A stretch of 33,357 bases of DNA from Mycolicibacterium vaccae NBRC 14118 = CIP 105934 (GCF_001552715.1 NZ_BCRS01000058.1:1-33357), one strand, 5' to 3'. Positions 23,824 through 31,855 are shown, numbered from the stretch's first letter. The notes: a model not told the origin generated them from the sequence alone. Translations and numbers: made by a program.

Positions 23824-24828
23824 ATGGCCATCGACGATTTCCCGCGTTACCCGCTGACCTTCGGACCCAGCCCGATCCATCCGCTGCCCAGGCTCAGCGC
23901 ACACCTCGGCGGCGCCGAGATCTGGGCCAAGCGCGAGGATGTCAACTCCGGCCTCGCCTTCGGCGGGAACAAGACCCGCAAGCTGGAGTACATCGTTCCC
24001 GACGCGCTGGAGCAGGGCGCCGACACCTTGGTCTCAATCGGCGGCGTGCAGTCCAACCACACCCGTCAGGTCGCCGCCGTCGCGGCCAAACTCGGCCTCA
24101 AAGCGGTGCTGGTGCAGGAGAAGTGGGTCGACTGGCCAGACGCGGTCAACGACAAGGTCGGCAACATCCTGCTGTCGCGCATCATGGGCGCCGACGTCCG
24201 TCTCGATCCCGCAGGATTCGGCATCGCATTCAAGGACAGCTGGCACCGGGCCGTCGAGGACGTGCGCCGCGCCGGGGGCACCCCGTACCCCATCCCCGCG
24301 GGAGGCTCCGATCACCGCCTCGGCGGGCTCGGTTTCGCCAACTGGGCCTACGAGGTGCAGCGCCAGGAGGACGAGCTGGGGATCTTCTTCGACACCATCG
24401 TGGTCTGCACGGTCACCGGCTCGACCCACGCGGGCATGATCGCCGGGTTCGCCGGTCAACGCCGCCCGCGGCGGGTCATCGGGATCGACGCGTCGGCGAC
24501 CCTGGCAGAGACACACGCGCAGGTCGCCCGCATCGCCCGCAACACCGCCGAACTCATCGGTTTGGGCCGGGATCTGTCCGACGACGAGATCACCGTCCTC
24601 GACGGTTGGGCAGGCGAGCGCTACGGCATCCCGGTGCAGTCGACCATCGATGCGATCACCCTGACCGGCCGCCTCGAAGGGGTCATCCTCGACCCGGTGT
24701 ACGAGGGAAAGTCCATGGCCGGCCTGATCGACCTGGTCCGGTCCCGCGAGATCGGGCCCACCTCCAAGGTTCTCTACGCACACCTGGGCGGGCAGCCCGC
24801 ACTCAACGCCTACAGCGGCGTCTTCTGA
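23824..24828 (+). CDS. acdS: 1-aminocyclopropane-1-carboxylate (ACC) deaminase
   Basis: A 334-residue PLP enzyme starting at ATG 23824 behind GGAG. It converts ACC, the plant ethylene precursor, to 2-oxobutyrate and ammonia in the cytoplasm. The sequence follows Pseudomonas/Rhizobium ACC deaminases closely: [11 protein letters not shown], the PLP lysine Lys50 in [28 protein letters not shown], and [13 protein letters not shown]. Tyr293-Glu294 and Leu321 correspond to the Tyr/Glu and Leu that distinguish true ACC deaminase from D-cysteine desulfhydrase. No Lrp-type AcdR gene is adjacent. It suggests plant or rhizosphere contact. Confidence 0.95.
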   Translation: MAIDDFPRYPLTFGPSPIHPLPRLSAHLGGAEIWAKREDVNSGLAFGGNKTRKLEYIVPDALEQGADTLVSIGGVQSNHTRQVAAVAAKLGLKAVLVQEKWVDWPDAVNDKVGNILLSRIMGADVRLDPAGFGIAFKDSWHRAVEDVRRAGGTPYPIPAGGSDHRLGGLGFANWAYEVQRQEDELGIFFDTIVVCTVTGSTHAGMIAGFAGQRRPRRVIGIDASATLAETHAQVARIARNTAELIGLGRDLSDDEITVLDGWAGERYGIPVQSTIDAITLTGRLEGVILDPVYEGKSMAGLIDLVRSREIGPTSKVLYAHLGGQPALNAYSGVF

Positions 24829-24856
24829 TCGGCGGGCCGCCGCCGCAGCACCGGGG

Positions 24857-25543
24857 TCAGGCCTCGTTCAGGTAGGTGAGCACCGCGAGGACGCGACGGT
24901 CCCCGTCGTCGGCCAGCGGGAGTTTGGCGAAGATGCCGCCGACGTGTTTCCGGACGGCCGCCTCGGACACGACGAGCCGTTGCGCGATCCGCGGGTTGGT
25001 CAGGCCCTGAGCCATCAGGCCCAGGACCTCCTCCTCACGCGGCGTGAGTGTCGACAGCACACCTCGTCTGCGGGAGGCCCCGACCAGTGCGACCACGATG
25101 TCGGGATCGATGATGGTCGCCCCGCCTGCGATGTCGCGGACGGCGTCGAGGAAGTGCCGTACGTGCGCGACACGGTCTTTGAGCAGGTAGCCGAGACCGC
25201 CGCGGCCGGTGGCCGCCGTGCGGTCCAGCAATTGGTCCAACGAGCCGACCGAGGTGTACTGCGACAGGATCACCACCGGCAGTCCCGGTGTGGCGCGGCG
25301 TAATTCGATCGCCGCCCGGATGCCTTCGTCGGTGTGGGTGGGGGGCATCCTGACATCGGTGATCACCACGTCGGGCTGGTGGGTCCGCGCTGCGGCACGC
25401 AACTCGTCGGCGGTCTCGACGGCCGCGCATACCTGATGGCCGTCGGATTCGAGCACCGTCACGATCCCGGCGCGCAGCAACGGCGCGTCCTCGGCGAGGA
25501 CGATGCGCAGCCCTTCGCCGGTGGCCGCAGTCAGATCGGGCAT
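24857..25543 (-). CDS. NarL/LuxR-type response regulator
   Basis: A 228-residue regulator. The receiver domain (about 11-130) has acidic residues E18-D19, the phospho-acceptor Asp63 in V-I-T-D-V-R-M-P-P, Ser in I-L-S-Q-Y, and Lys in G-Y-L-L-K-D-R-V. The C-terminal LuxR helix-turn-helix (about 160-225) reads L-T-P-R-E-E-E-V-L-G-L-M-A-Q-G-L-T-N and V-S-E-A-A-V-R-K-H. ATG 25541-25543 lies inside the kinase gene's 3' end (13-bp overlap), so the two are coupled and form one two-component system. Its target is probably its own operon including the CPBP protease gene; no site was recognised. Confidence 0.94.
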   Translation of the reverse strand: MPDLTAATGEGLRIVLAEDAPLLRAGIVTVLESDGHQVCAAVETADELRAAARTHQPDVVITDVRMPPTHTDEGIRAAIELRRATPGLPVVILSQYTSVGSLDQLLDRTAATGRGGLGYLLKDRVAHVRHFLDAVRDIAGGATIIDPDIVVALVGASRRRGVLSTLTPREEEVLGLMAQGLTNPRIAQRLVVSEAAVRKHVGGIFAKLPLADDGDRRVLAVLTYLNEA

Positions 25544-26757
25544 CGCATGCTCATCTCGGTGGGTCCGCCGTCCGGGCTGGAGATGCTCAGGGCGCCGTTG
25601 ACGGCCTCCACCCGGGCGGCCAGCGTGGCCAGCCCGCGTCCCGGGTGCACGGCGGCGCCGCCGCGGCCGTCGTCGCGAATGGTGAGCCACCACCACCGGT
25701 CGTCCTGCCGGTCGGCGGTGATCGTCACCGCCGACGCCGACGAGTGTTTGACGACGTTGCTCAGGGCTTCGTTGATGACCAGGTAGGCGGTGTGCTCGAT
25801 CACCGCGGGCAGGCGCCCGTTTCGCTCGGTGGCCCCGAAGTCGGTGCTGACCGGCAGCGGGTAGGCGCCGATCAGGTCGGTGACCGCCGCCTCGAGCCCG
25901 TGTTCGGTGAGCGCCCGCGGGAGGATGCCCAGCAGCACCGCGCGCAGTTCGGCGAGGGTGGCGTCGAGTTGCCGGTGCGCCTCTGCGGCCAGCCGGCCCG
26001 TCTCGTCGTCTCCGTGCACGCTCTCGGCGATGCCCAGCGTGAGCGCCAATGTCACCAGACGGTGTTGCACCCGGTCGTGCAGCTCGCTTTCGATACGTCG
26101 CCGCTCCTGTTCGACCGCGTCCAGAAGCGCGGTGCGCGACTGCTCGAGCCGGGTGACTTCGCGTTGCAGCGCTTGGGGATCGGTCATCGCGATGACGGCG
26201 AGCTGCCCGAGTGCCGCAGCGTAGGCCCCGACCAGATAGGCGGTCAGCACCAGCAGGCCCAGGCCCGTCAGCGTCGCGACCCATGCTTCACCGGTGGTGT
26301 CGATCAGCCACAGCGCGACGTTGATCGGCTCGCCGGGCCGCACCAGCCAGGGTGCCGCCACCATGACGCCGACAAGGATCGCCATGAACGCCACCAGCAC
26401 CGCGCCCCAGGGCCCGGTGACCACCGCCGTGAACAGCACGTAGCCGAGCTGACGCAGACTCGGCACGCGCTGCTCGGCGCGGGCGGTCGCCACGTCGTGC
26501 CTGACCCGTTCCGCGGCGGTGCCGTCGATCAGTGACAGCCGCGCGCACTCCAACTCCAACAGCGGGGTCCAGACCGCGTTGCGCAGCGAACGTGACCCTG
26601 CCCCAAGGATTGTCAACGGTGCGGCGACGACGACCACAACGCTCAGGGCCGCGCCGGACATCGTCCACAACAGCGCACGCCACGGCCACGACGACAACAG
26701 GTACCGCGGCCCCGACGCCATCGCGGCGCCCAACGATCGGGCGGGGACCTGGACCAT
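25531..26757 (-). CDS. Sensor histidine kinase, NarL/DesK-type
   Basis: A 408-residue membrane kinase. Four membrane helices are visible (about 28-50, 107-136, 148-170 and 173-190 by eye), with an intervening cytoplasmic loop in the N-terminal sensor part. A dimerisation/phospho-acceptor HisKA_3 domain follows with His227 in E-S-E-L-H-D-R-V-Q-H-R-L, then an HATPase domain with N-E-A-L-S-N-V-V-K-H (N box), D-D-G-R-G-G, and G-R-G-L-A-T-L-A-A-R-V (G box). ATG 26757 is chosen because it forms TGATG with the stop of the CPBP gene; GTG 26760 is an alternative. The signal is unknown; the membrane sensor with a short outside portion suggests envelope stress sensing. Confidence 0.94.
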   Translation of the reverse strand: MVQVPARSLGAAMASGPRYLLSSWPWRALLWTMSGAALSVVVVVAAPLTILGAGSRSLRNAVWTPLLELECARLSLIDGTAAERVRHDVATARAEQRVPSLRQLGYVLFTAVVTGPWGAVLVAFMAILVGVMVAAPWLVRPGEPINVALWLIDTTGEAWVATLTGLGLLVLTAYLVGAYAAALGQLAVIAMTDPQALQREVTRLEQSRTALLDAVEQERRRIESELHDRVQHRLVTLALTLGIAESVHGDDETGRLAAEAHRQLDATLAELRAVLLGILPRALTEHGLEAAVTDLIGAYPLPVSTDFGATERNGRLPAVIEHTAYLVINEALSNVVKHSSASAVTITADRQDDRWWWLTIRDDGRGGAAVHPGRGLATLAARVEAVNGALSISSPDGGPTEMSMRCPI

Positions 26758-27629
26758 CACGCGAGTCTATGGCCGACCCGACCGGTGACCACGATCGCCG
26801 CGACGAACGGGAGAAGACCGGCGCAGAGCAGGAACGAGGTGGCGCTGACGCCGACGGTGTCGCCGAAGACGTGGAACATGCCGAGCGTGGCGACGAGATT
26901 GGCACCCGCGTGCAACATGGCCGGTGGCCAGACCGACCGCGTGCCCGACCACAGCCACCCGATGATGAACTCCAGCAGGATGCTCATCGGCAACCACCAC
27001 AACATGCCCCAAATTGCCTCCGACACAACGATTCCGCCGCCGAAGTAGCCCACCCAGGGCAGCGGCCAGTGCCACACGCCCCAGATGAGGCCGGTCAGGA
27101 ATGTGGTGGCGACCGGCCGTCCCGGAACCAGACGATCACGCAGGTAGGCCGTCCAGCCGTACTCTTCGCCCCAGAACAGCGGTGCCGTCGCCGCGCAGAC
27201 CAGCGGTCCTGCCGCCAGATACACCCAGGCGGTGGCCGGCATGTCCAGATCTGACGGCGACCACCACCCGGCGACGACTGCCGTGCCCACGGCGACGAGC
27301 AGCACTCCCCAGGGGATCGTCGCAGCGGCAGCGTAGTAGGGCCACGACGATCTCCAGTGCAGGCGCAGGCCGGAATCGACGAAACCTTCCCTGGTGACCC
27401 AGCGTCGGACGACGCACGCCGCGAGTGCGGGGACGAAGGCCGCGGTGGCGAGCTGGGTCACCAGATCGTCCATCGACCCGCCGAGCAGGTAGACGCCGAG
27501 CCACGGGATCCACGCGCCCAGGAATGCCAGGGCCAGGAACCACCGGATGCCCCGGCGCCGTTGGTTGTCGGAGACGTGCGAGGTGGGAGCGGCACGGTCG
27601 AAGGTGCCGGTGGTGGGCTGTGGAGTCAT
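26757..27629 (-). CDS. CPBP family intramembrane metalloprotease
   Basis: A 290-residue polytopic protein (ATG 27627-27629; GTG 27668 would add 13 residues). CPBP/Abi motifs are present: Glu155-Glu156 in W-G-E-E-Y-G-W-T-A-Y-L, His187 in W-G-V-W-H-W-P, and H-A-G-A-N with His240 and Asn244. The family, related to type II CAAX proteases, cleaves within the membrane and often serves in immunity or signalling. It is the first gene of an operon with the kinase and response regulator (stop/start overlap), so it may process a signal for the two-component system or be its output. It is divergent from the GlxA-type regulator. Confidence 0.92.
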   Translation of the reverse strand: MTPQPTTGTFDRAAPTSHVSDNQRRRGIRWFLALAFLGAWIPWLGVYLLGGSMDDLVTQLATAAFVPALAACVVRRWVTREGFVDSGLRLHWRSSWPYYAAAATIPWGVLLVAVGTAVVAGWWSPSDLDMPATAWVYLAAGPLVCAATAPLFWGEEYGWTAYLRDRLVPGRPVATTFLTGLIWGVWHWPLPWVGYFGGGIVVSEAIWGMLWWLPMSILLEFIIGWLWSGTRSVWPPAMLHAGANLVATLGMFHVFGDTVGVSATSFLLCAGLLPFVAAIVVTGRVGHRLA

Positions 27630-27776
27630 ACACCGAGTCCACCGCCTTTCGGTCTGGAAGTCGGTCACCCAGGCGACCGTCCGCCGGTAGCGCGCACGCT
27701 ACCCTCGGCCTCAGCGGTGCGGAGTCCACGCAGAATTCGCTTCCCACAATCTGTTTGACGCGGCGAGAATGGCCCC

Positions 27777-28748
27777 ATGGCTGCGCCGCGTCTTGTCGCG
27801 TTCCTCGTCTACGACGGAGTCACCCTGCTCGACGTGGCGGGCCCGGCGGAGGTCTTCAAGGAGGCCGCGCGGTTCGGCGCCGACTACCGGATCGTGCTGC
27901 TGTCACCGACGGGTGCCGGCGTCACCTCCAACCTCGGGTTCGGGATCGCGGTCGACGGCCCCGTTTCCGCTGAGCCCGCGCCGGACACGTATCTGGTGCC
28001 GGGTTCGGATCGCTATCCGGGCACTCCGGTCCCCGACGCCCTCGCGGACGCCGCACTGATCCCGGCGGCGCGGGCACGCCGGGTCGGTTCGATCTGCACC
28101 GGCGCGTTCATCCTCGCCGCCGCCGGGCTGCTCCACGGCAAGCGCGCGACCACCCACTGGCGGGCCACCCGCGAGCTGGCCGGGCGGTGTCCCACGTGCC
28201 GTGTCGAACCCGACGCGATCTACGTCCGCGACGGCAGCACCTACACGTCGGCCGGGGTGACCGCCGGAATCGACCTGGCGCTGGCACTCGTCGAGGAGGA
28301 TCACGGTCCGGACGTGACCCGCTCCGTCGCCCGCATGCTGGTGGTCTACCTGCAACGCTCCGGCGGCCAGTCGCAGTTCTCCGCACCACTGCAGGGACCG
28401 ACCCCCCGTTCGTCGCTGCTGCGCGCGATCACCGATCTGGTGACCGCCGACCCCCAGCTCAACCACTCCCTCGGCGATCTGGCGCGGCACGTGAATGTGA
28501 GCACCCGGCACCTGACCCGGCTCTTTCACGACGAACTGTCCACCACCCCGGCCCGCTATGTGGAGAGCATCCGCTTCGACATGGCCCGGGCGCTGCTCGA
28601 CCAAGGCCACAACGCGACGCACGCCGCATCCCTCGCGGGATTCCCCAGTTACGAGAGCATGCGCAGGGTCTTCGCCAGGGAACTGTCGATCAGCCCGGCG
28701 GCCTATCAGCGACGCTTCAGCACCGCGCGGCGGGTCGCCTCCGGATGA
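27777..28748 (+). CDS. GlxA-type transcriptional regulator (DJ-1/PfpI + AraC HTH)
   Basis: A 323-residue protein. The N-terminal DJ-1/PfpI-like domain (about 1-190) has F-L-V-Y-D-G-V-T-L-L-D-V-A-G-P-A-E-V-F and the nucleophile-elbow Cys107 in G-S-I-C-T-G-A-F, followed by H-W-R-A-T; the C-terminal AraC domain (about 220-320) has the two HTH motifs around V-S-T-R-H-L-T-R-L-F and A-G-F-P-S-Y-E-S-M-R-R-V-F. Such regulators sense small nitrogen compounds or other ligands and mostly activate nearby genes. The gene converges with the secreted cupin gene (9-bp gap) and probably controls the four-gene operon 28758-31461 and itself. Confidence 0.93.
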   Translation: MAAPRLVAFLVYDGVTLLDVAGPAEVFKEAARFGADYRIVLLSPTGAGVTSNLGFGIAVDGPVSAEPAPDTYLVPGSDRYPGTPVPDALADAALIPAARARRVGSICTGAFILAAAGLLHGKRATTHWRATRELAGRCPTCRVEPDAIYVRDGSTYTSAGVTAGIDLALALVEEDHGPDVTRSVARMLVVYLQRSGGQSQFSAPLQGPTPRSSLLRAITDLVTADPQLNHSLGDLARHVNVSTRHLTRLFHDELSTTPARYVESIRFDMARALLDQGHNATHAASLAGFPSYESMRRVFARELSISPAAYQRRFSTARRVASG

Positions 28749-28757
28749 CGTGCACCG

Positions 28758-29183
28758 CTACGGATCGTCGATCTTCAGTTGTTCTGCGGTGTCGCCGACG
28801 AAAACGACCAGCAGTGTGGCGGGTGCGGTCGCGCTGGTGTTCTCGGTGACCAGATGGTGGGCACCGGGCTGCTCGGACCAGTTCTCCCCCTGGTGGTACA
28901 CGCGCAGCGGCTCGCCTTCGAGTTGGCTGCGCACGGCGCCGTCCAGGACGTAGGCGTAGACGAACGCGTCGCCGTGCCGGTGCGCCACCGCACGGGCGGC
29001 CGGCGGGAAAGTGACGATCGCCGAGGTGAACGTCTTTCCGGGAACGTTCGGCAGCGCCTGCTGGAACAAGGGCGCCAACGTTTCGTTCGGGGCTTCCGGC
29101 TCGGCCCCCGCGGGGCCGTTGGAGACCACCCACGCAGCGGCGACGACACTCAGCAGGACTGCGGCGAACCGTGTCGGGCTCAT
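28758..29183 (-). CDS. Secreted cupin-domain protein
   Basis: A 141-residue protein with a Sec signal peptide (R-F-A-A-V-L-L-S-V-V-A-A-A-W-V-V, likely cut near G-A-E-P at residues 25-28). The mature part is a single cupin: K-T-F-T-S-A-I-V-T-F-P, the metal motif A-H-R-H-G-D-A-F-V-Y-A-Y-V-L-D-G, and the second motif Q-P-G-A-H-H-L. The first motif has the expected histidines. Start ATG 29183 has GGAGG 6 nt upstream and overlaps the stop of the oxidoreductase gene (ATGA), so it is the last gene of that operon. It may bind a metal and act on a small molecule outside the cell; substrate unknown. Confidence 0.9.
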   Translation of the reverse strand: MSPTRFAAVLLSVVAAAWVVSNGPAGAEPEAPNETLAPLFQQALPNVPGKTFTSAIVTFPPAARAVAHRHGDAFVYAYVLDGAVRSQLEGEPLRVYHQGENWSEQPGAHHLVTENTSATAPATLLVVFVGDTAEQLKIDDP

Positions 29184-30106
29184 GACTGTCCTCCCGCCAC
29201 CCGGATCACCGTCTTGCCGGGCGTCCGCCGTCGCCGGGTGAATGCGTCGGCGGCATCGGCCAGCGGACACACGGCGCCGATCACCGGTGTGAGCCTGCCG
29301 TCCCGTACCCGTCGGGCAAGCTGGGTCAGCTGCGCGCGGTCGGGTTCGACGATGAAGAAGACCGCGCCGCCCCGGCTGGGCTGCACGGGCGGGGGCGCGG
29401 CGATCGAGACCAGCGTCCCGCCGGGACGCACCAGTGCCGCCGACTGTTCGAGCACGTCGCCGCCGACCACGTCGAAGACCACGTCGACCTCGCCGATGCC
29501 GTCGAGCCCGCCGGCGTCCAGATCCACGAATACGTCTGCGCCGAAACCGATTACGACTTCGCGGTGGTCGGCACGTCCTGTCCCGATCACGCGGGCGCCC
29601 ACTTCCCGTGCCAGCTGGACGGCCAACGATCCCACACCCCCGGCCGCGCCGTGGATCAGCACGGTCTGGCCCGCGGTCAGCCCGGCGTGCACGAACAACC
29701 CCTGCCACGCGGTGAGCCCTGAGATCGGCAGTGTCACAGCAACGGTATGGTCGATGTCGGCCGCCAGCGGGGCGAGGTTGCGGGCCTCCACCGCGGTGTA
29801 CTCGGCCAGCGACCCGTCCCGGGCCCAGTCGGTGAGGCCGAAGACCCGTTGGCCGACGGAGAGTCCTGTGGTGCCGTAGCCCAATTCGGCTACCACACCG
29901 GAGAGTTCATGTCCGGGGATGGTCGGGGTGCGGTCCCGGCCGGCCCGGTCGGTCCACGTCGCGGGCCACTCGAGTTCGCCCGGGGTGAAACCGGCGGTGT
30001 GGACGGCCACGATGACGTCGTTCTCGGCGGCGTGCGGGTACGGCCGCTCGGTCAGCGTGAGCCCACCGACTCCCGCATCCCGGTCCTCGACGGTGATGGC
30101 TTGCAT
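29180..30106 (-). CDS. NADP-dependent oxidoreductase, zinc-free MDR/quinone oxidoreductase type
   Basis: A 308-residue medium-chain reductase. The N-terminal GroES-like half has P-G-H-E-L-S-G-V-V; the Rossmann half has L-I-H-G-A-A-G-G-V-G-S-L-A-V-Q-L-A and D-V-V-F-D-V-V-G-G. The catalytic-zinc cysteine cluster of alcohol dehydrogenases is absent, as in quinone oxidoreductases. It would reduce enones or quinones with NADPH. The ATG (30104-30106) has GGAAAGG upstream. It is 30 bp after the HD gene and overlaps the cupin start by 4 nt. Confidence 0.93.
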   Translation of the reverse strand: MQAITVEDRDAGVGGLTLTERPYPHAAENDVIVAVHTAGFTPGELEWPATWTDRAGRDRTPTIPGHELSGVVAELGYGTTGLSVGQRVFGLTDWARDGSLAEYTAVEARNLAPLAADIDHTVAVTLPISGLTAWQGLFVHAGLTAGQTVLIHGAAGGVGSLAVQLAREVGARVIGTGRADHREVVIGFGADVFVDLDAGGLDGIGEVDVVFDVVGGDVLEQSAALVRPGGTLVSIAAPPPVQPSRGGAVFFIVEPDRAQLTQLARRVRDGRLTPVIGAVCPLADAADAFTRRRRTPGKTVIRVAGGQS

Positions 30107-30136
30107 GTCAGCGCCTTTCCTGCGATCACGGACCGC

Positions 30137-30775
30137 TCAGCTGGGCCAGCCCGAACCCAGCATGCGCTCGACGGTGGTGATGCGGCGATAGTCGGGCAGG
30201 AAATGCTCCACCACATCGGAGTTGACGGTTCCGTTGGTGGTCTCCGGGCGGTTCTTCAAACCGTCGAAGTAGGCGCTGAGGAACTCCTGCTTGAAATCGC
30301 CGCGCGGGTGGACCGCCAGGATCTCGTTCACCTGGTCGGGGTGCAGCCCGTCCAGCCCGACGCCCAGGACGTCAGTCGATACGCCGAGATACGTCGCGGC
30401 GATCTCCGGGCCCATCCGGTCCGGAACACCCGGGGTCGTGTGCAGTGCGATCGCCGTCCACACGGTGTCGGCGGCCGCGGTGGAGAAGCCGTGTTCGATG
30501 AGAAATCTGCGCCCGTGGTCAGCCCCGTCGACCTCGAAACGCTGTTCGGCACCGGAGAAGGGCGTCGCAAGGCCGGTGTCGTGGAACAGGGCGGCCACAT
30601 ACAGCAGTTCCGGGTCCGGTTGTGCGCCGAGCCGACGTGCGTGGATGCTGCCGAAGAAGTACACCCGGCGGGAGTGGTGGTAGATGAGCGGGCTGGTGGA
30701 CTCCTGCACGTGACGGGTCGCCTCCGCGACCGCGGCGGTGTCGGGAACCTCTATTCCCCCAATGATTTCGGACAT
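30137..30775 (-). CDS. HD-domain hydrolase, cyanamide hydratase-like
   Basis: A 212-residue metal-dependent HD protein. ATG 30773-30775 is chosen because the upstream part of the frame is not protein-like; AGAAAGAG lies 8 nt upstream. HD hallmarks: Y-H-H-S-R-R-V-Y-F-F-G (His34), L-F-H-D-T-G-L with His65-Asp66, a downstream D-G-A-D-H-G, and A-L-H-T-T-P-G. The H-H-S-x-R-V-Y and F-E-V-D-G-A context resembles the cyanamide hydratase group of HD proteins (urea hydro-lyases), but substrate assignment is inference. Its start overlaps the end of the upstream unknown gene by 25 bp, and the oxidoreductase follows after 30 bp. Confidence 0.88.
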   Translation of the reverse strand: MSEIIGGIEVPDTAAVAEATRHVQESTSPLIYHHSRRVYFFGSIHARRLGAQPDPELLYVAALFHDTGLATPFSGAEQRFEVDGADHGRRFLIEHGFSTAAADTVWTAIALHTTPGVPDRMGPEIAATYLGVSTDVLGVGLDGLHPDQVNEILAVHPRGDFKQEFLSAYFDGLKNRPETTNGTVNSDVVEHFLPDYRRITTVERMLGSGWPS

Positions 30776-31461
30776 GGCTTCGGCTCTTTCTGTGACGGCG
30801 GTGGGAACATCTCTGCCATCCATGCTGGCCCTGTCCACACCTTCCGCGCCGCCTTCGTCCGGCCAGGAAGTCCTTGAATCCGGACGTGCGTCGAGCGCGC
30901 ACCGGGCCCGGGCACCGGGCCCGCCGGTGAGGCACCCGACCGGAGTGTCGACCTGCCGGCGGCTTCCGCGAGGCGGGCGACGTCGCAGTCGGCGTCGATC
31001 ACCCCGTACGACGTGGCGACTGGTGCAAGGCCGTTGATCGCGCACTCGTAGTCGATCCTGCGCGCCAGGCGTCGAAAGACGCCGGCCGCCCGGGTGCGCT
31101 GACCGAAGGTGAGCCGCCGCCCGTCACAGACGGCAAGGATCCGGCGCGCTCCGGTGTCGAGCGCGGTGGTCACGACGAGGTCGCAGGCGTCGTTCTCCCA
31201 CGCCGCCACGCGCCGGCGGGACCGGCAGGAAGGCCGTTCGCCGAACAGCGTTTCGGCGCGGTGCCCGTCGACGACCAGGATCATCGACTCCACCGCGGTC
31301 ACCCGCTCCCGGGACCCGCCGCGCGCGGCCTCCTCTATTGCGGTCACGCCGTGGCGTCGCAACGCCGCGACCATCGACGCGGTCAGTTCCGACCGTCGGC
31401 CGAGCACCACCACCGACGCGCTTTCAAGCTCTCGAATTGCCACGACAACCTCGCTGATCAT
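30751..31461 (-). CDS. Unrecognised 236-residue protein, Rossmann-like look
   Basis: First gene of the four-gene operon, ATG 31459-31461, without a clear ribosome binding site. The first half alternates strands and helices (A-S-V-V-V-L-G-R-R, M-V-A-A-L-R-R-H-G, S-M-I-L-V-V-D-G-H-R, D-L-V-V-T-T-A-L-D-T-G-A-R-R-I-L-A-V-C-D-G-R-R), as in a nucleotide-binding alpha/beta fold, but no classical glycine motif. I do not recognise a family. The last 60 or so residues are Pro/Gly/Arg-rich and look less protein-like than the rest, so a recent frameshift or simple extension near 30940 is possible. It overlaps the HD gene by 25 bp. Confidence 0.6.
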   Translation of the reverse strand: MISEVVVAIRELESASVVVLGRRSELTASMVAALRRHGVTAIEEAARGGSRERVTAVESMILVVDGHRAETLFGERPSCRSRRRVAAWENDACDLVVTTALDTGARRILAVCDGRRLTFGQRTRAAGVFRRLARRIDYECAINGLAPVATSYGVIDADCDVARLAEAAGRSTLRSGASPAGPVPGPGARSTHVRIQGLPGRTKAARKVWTGPAWMAEMFPPPSQKEPKPCPKSLGE

Positions 31462-31494
31462 CGAATACCGATTTATTCCGTCATTTCATGTTCC

Positions 31495-31519
31495 GGCTTC
31501 GAAGTGTTCTTCGAACGCC
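31495..31519 (-). promoter_or_regulatory. Imperfect inverted repeat upstream of the four-gene operon
   Basis: GGC-TTCGAA-GTGTTC-TTCGAA-C-GCC (31495-31519) contains two self-complementary TTCGAA boxes 12 bp apart, 34 bp upstream of the ATG at 31461, in the locally AT-rich gap. It is a candidate operator, for example for the GlxA-type regulator. It does not match the mycobacterial LexA box in spacing. Confidence 0.4.
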
Positions 31520-31654
31520 ATTGGTGAAAAGCGCGACGGGGCGCCGTTTCTTCGGGTATTCGAATTTCCGAGCATGCGCGGGCTACGCGCTCGGGCGGGC
31601 GGCAAGCAGGCAGGACTCCGTGCCGAACGAGGGTGCGAACTAAGGTTTTTCAGC

Positions 31655-31789
31655 TCAAGAGCGGTCCGCGCGCTTGCGCCGGGGGATGAGCTCACCGGCC
31701 TCGTCGGCCTTGGCGCGCTTTTGGGCCCGCCGCTCTTTCAAGGTCATCGCAGGCTTCTTGATTTCTCGGCCTCGTGATTTGTCAGCCAT
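31655..31789 (-). CDS. Small basic protein, 44 residues
   Basis: A short gene: ATG 31787-31789 preceded by AAAAAGGAG at 5 nt, stop TGA at 31655-31657. The 44 residues contain 16 Lys/Arg and 7 Asp/Glu and begin M-A-D-K-S-R-G-R-E, with a helical middle T-L-K-E-R-R-A-Q-K-R-A-K-A-D-E-A and an L-I-P-R-R-K-R end. Good ribosome binding site, codon use like its surroundings and an upstream -10 element support a real gene. It could bind nucleic acid; I recall similar short basic proteins in mycobacteria but know no function. Confidence 0.75.
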   Translation of the reverse strand: MADKSRGREIKKPAMTLKERRAQKRAKADEAGELIPRRKRADRS

Positions 31790-31825
31790 CGTTGCTCCTT
31801 TTTCTCGCAACCATCACTGAGCCCG

Positions 31826-31855
31826 ACCATACTGGAGAAAAAAATAAAAGCCAGT
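31826..31855 (-). promoter_or_regulatory. Putative promoter of the small basic protein
   Basis: On the minus strand TATGGT (31826-31831) fits TAnnnT, and the 15 bases upstream (31836-31850) are nearly pure A/T, like an UP element. ACTGG (31831-31835) and CCAGT (31851-31855) flank this tract as an inverted repeat. Transcription would start near 31819, leaving a 30-nt leader with a strong ribosome binding site. Confidence 0.45.

Noticed and set aside
25645..26535. 296-residue plus-strand frame opposite the histidine kinase
   Set aside because: Shadow of the kinase gene; no motif, and the minus strand has all kinase boxes.
31498..31515. LexA/SOS box
   Set aside because: The mycobacterial box is TCGAAC-N4-GTTCGA; here spacing and arms do not match.
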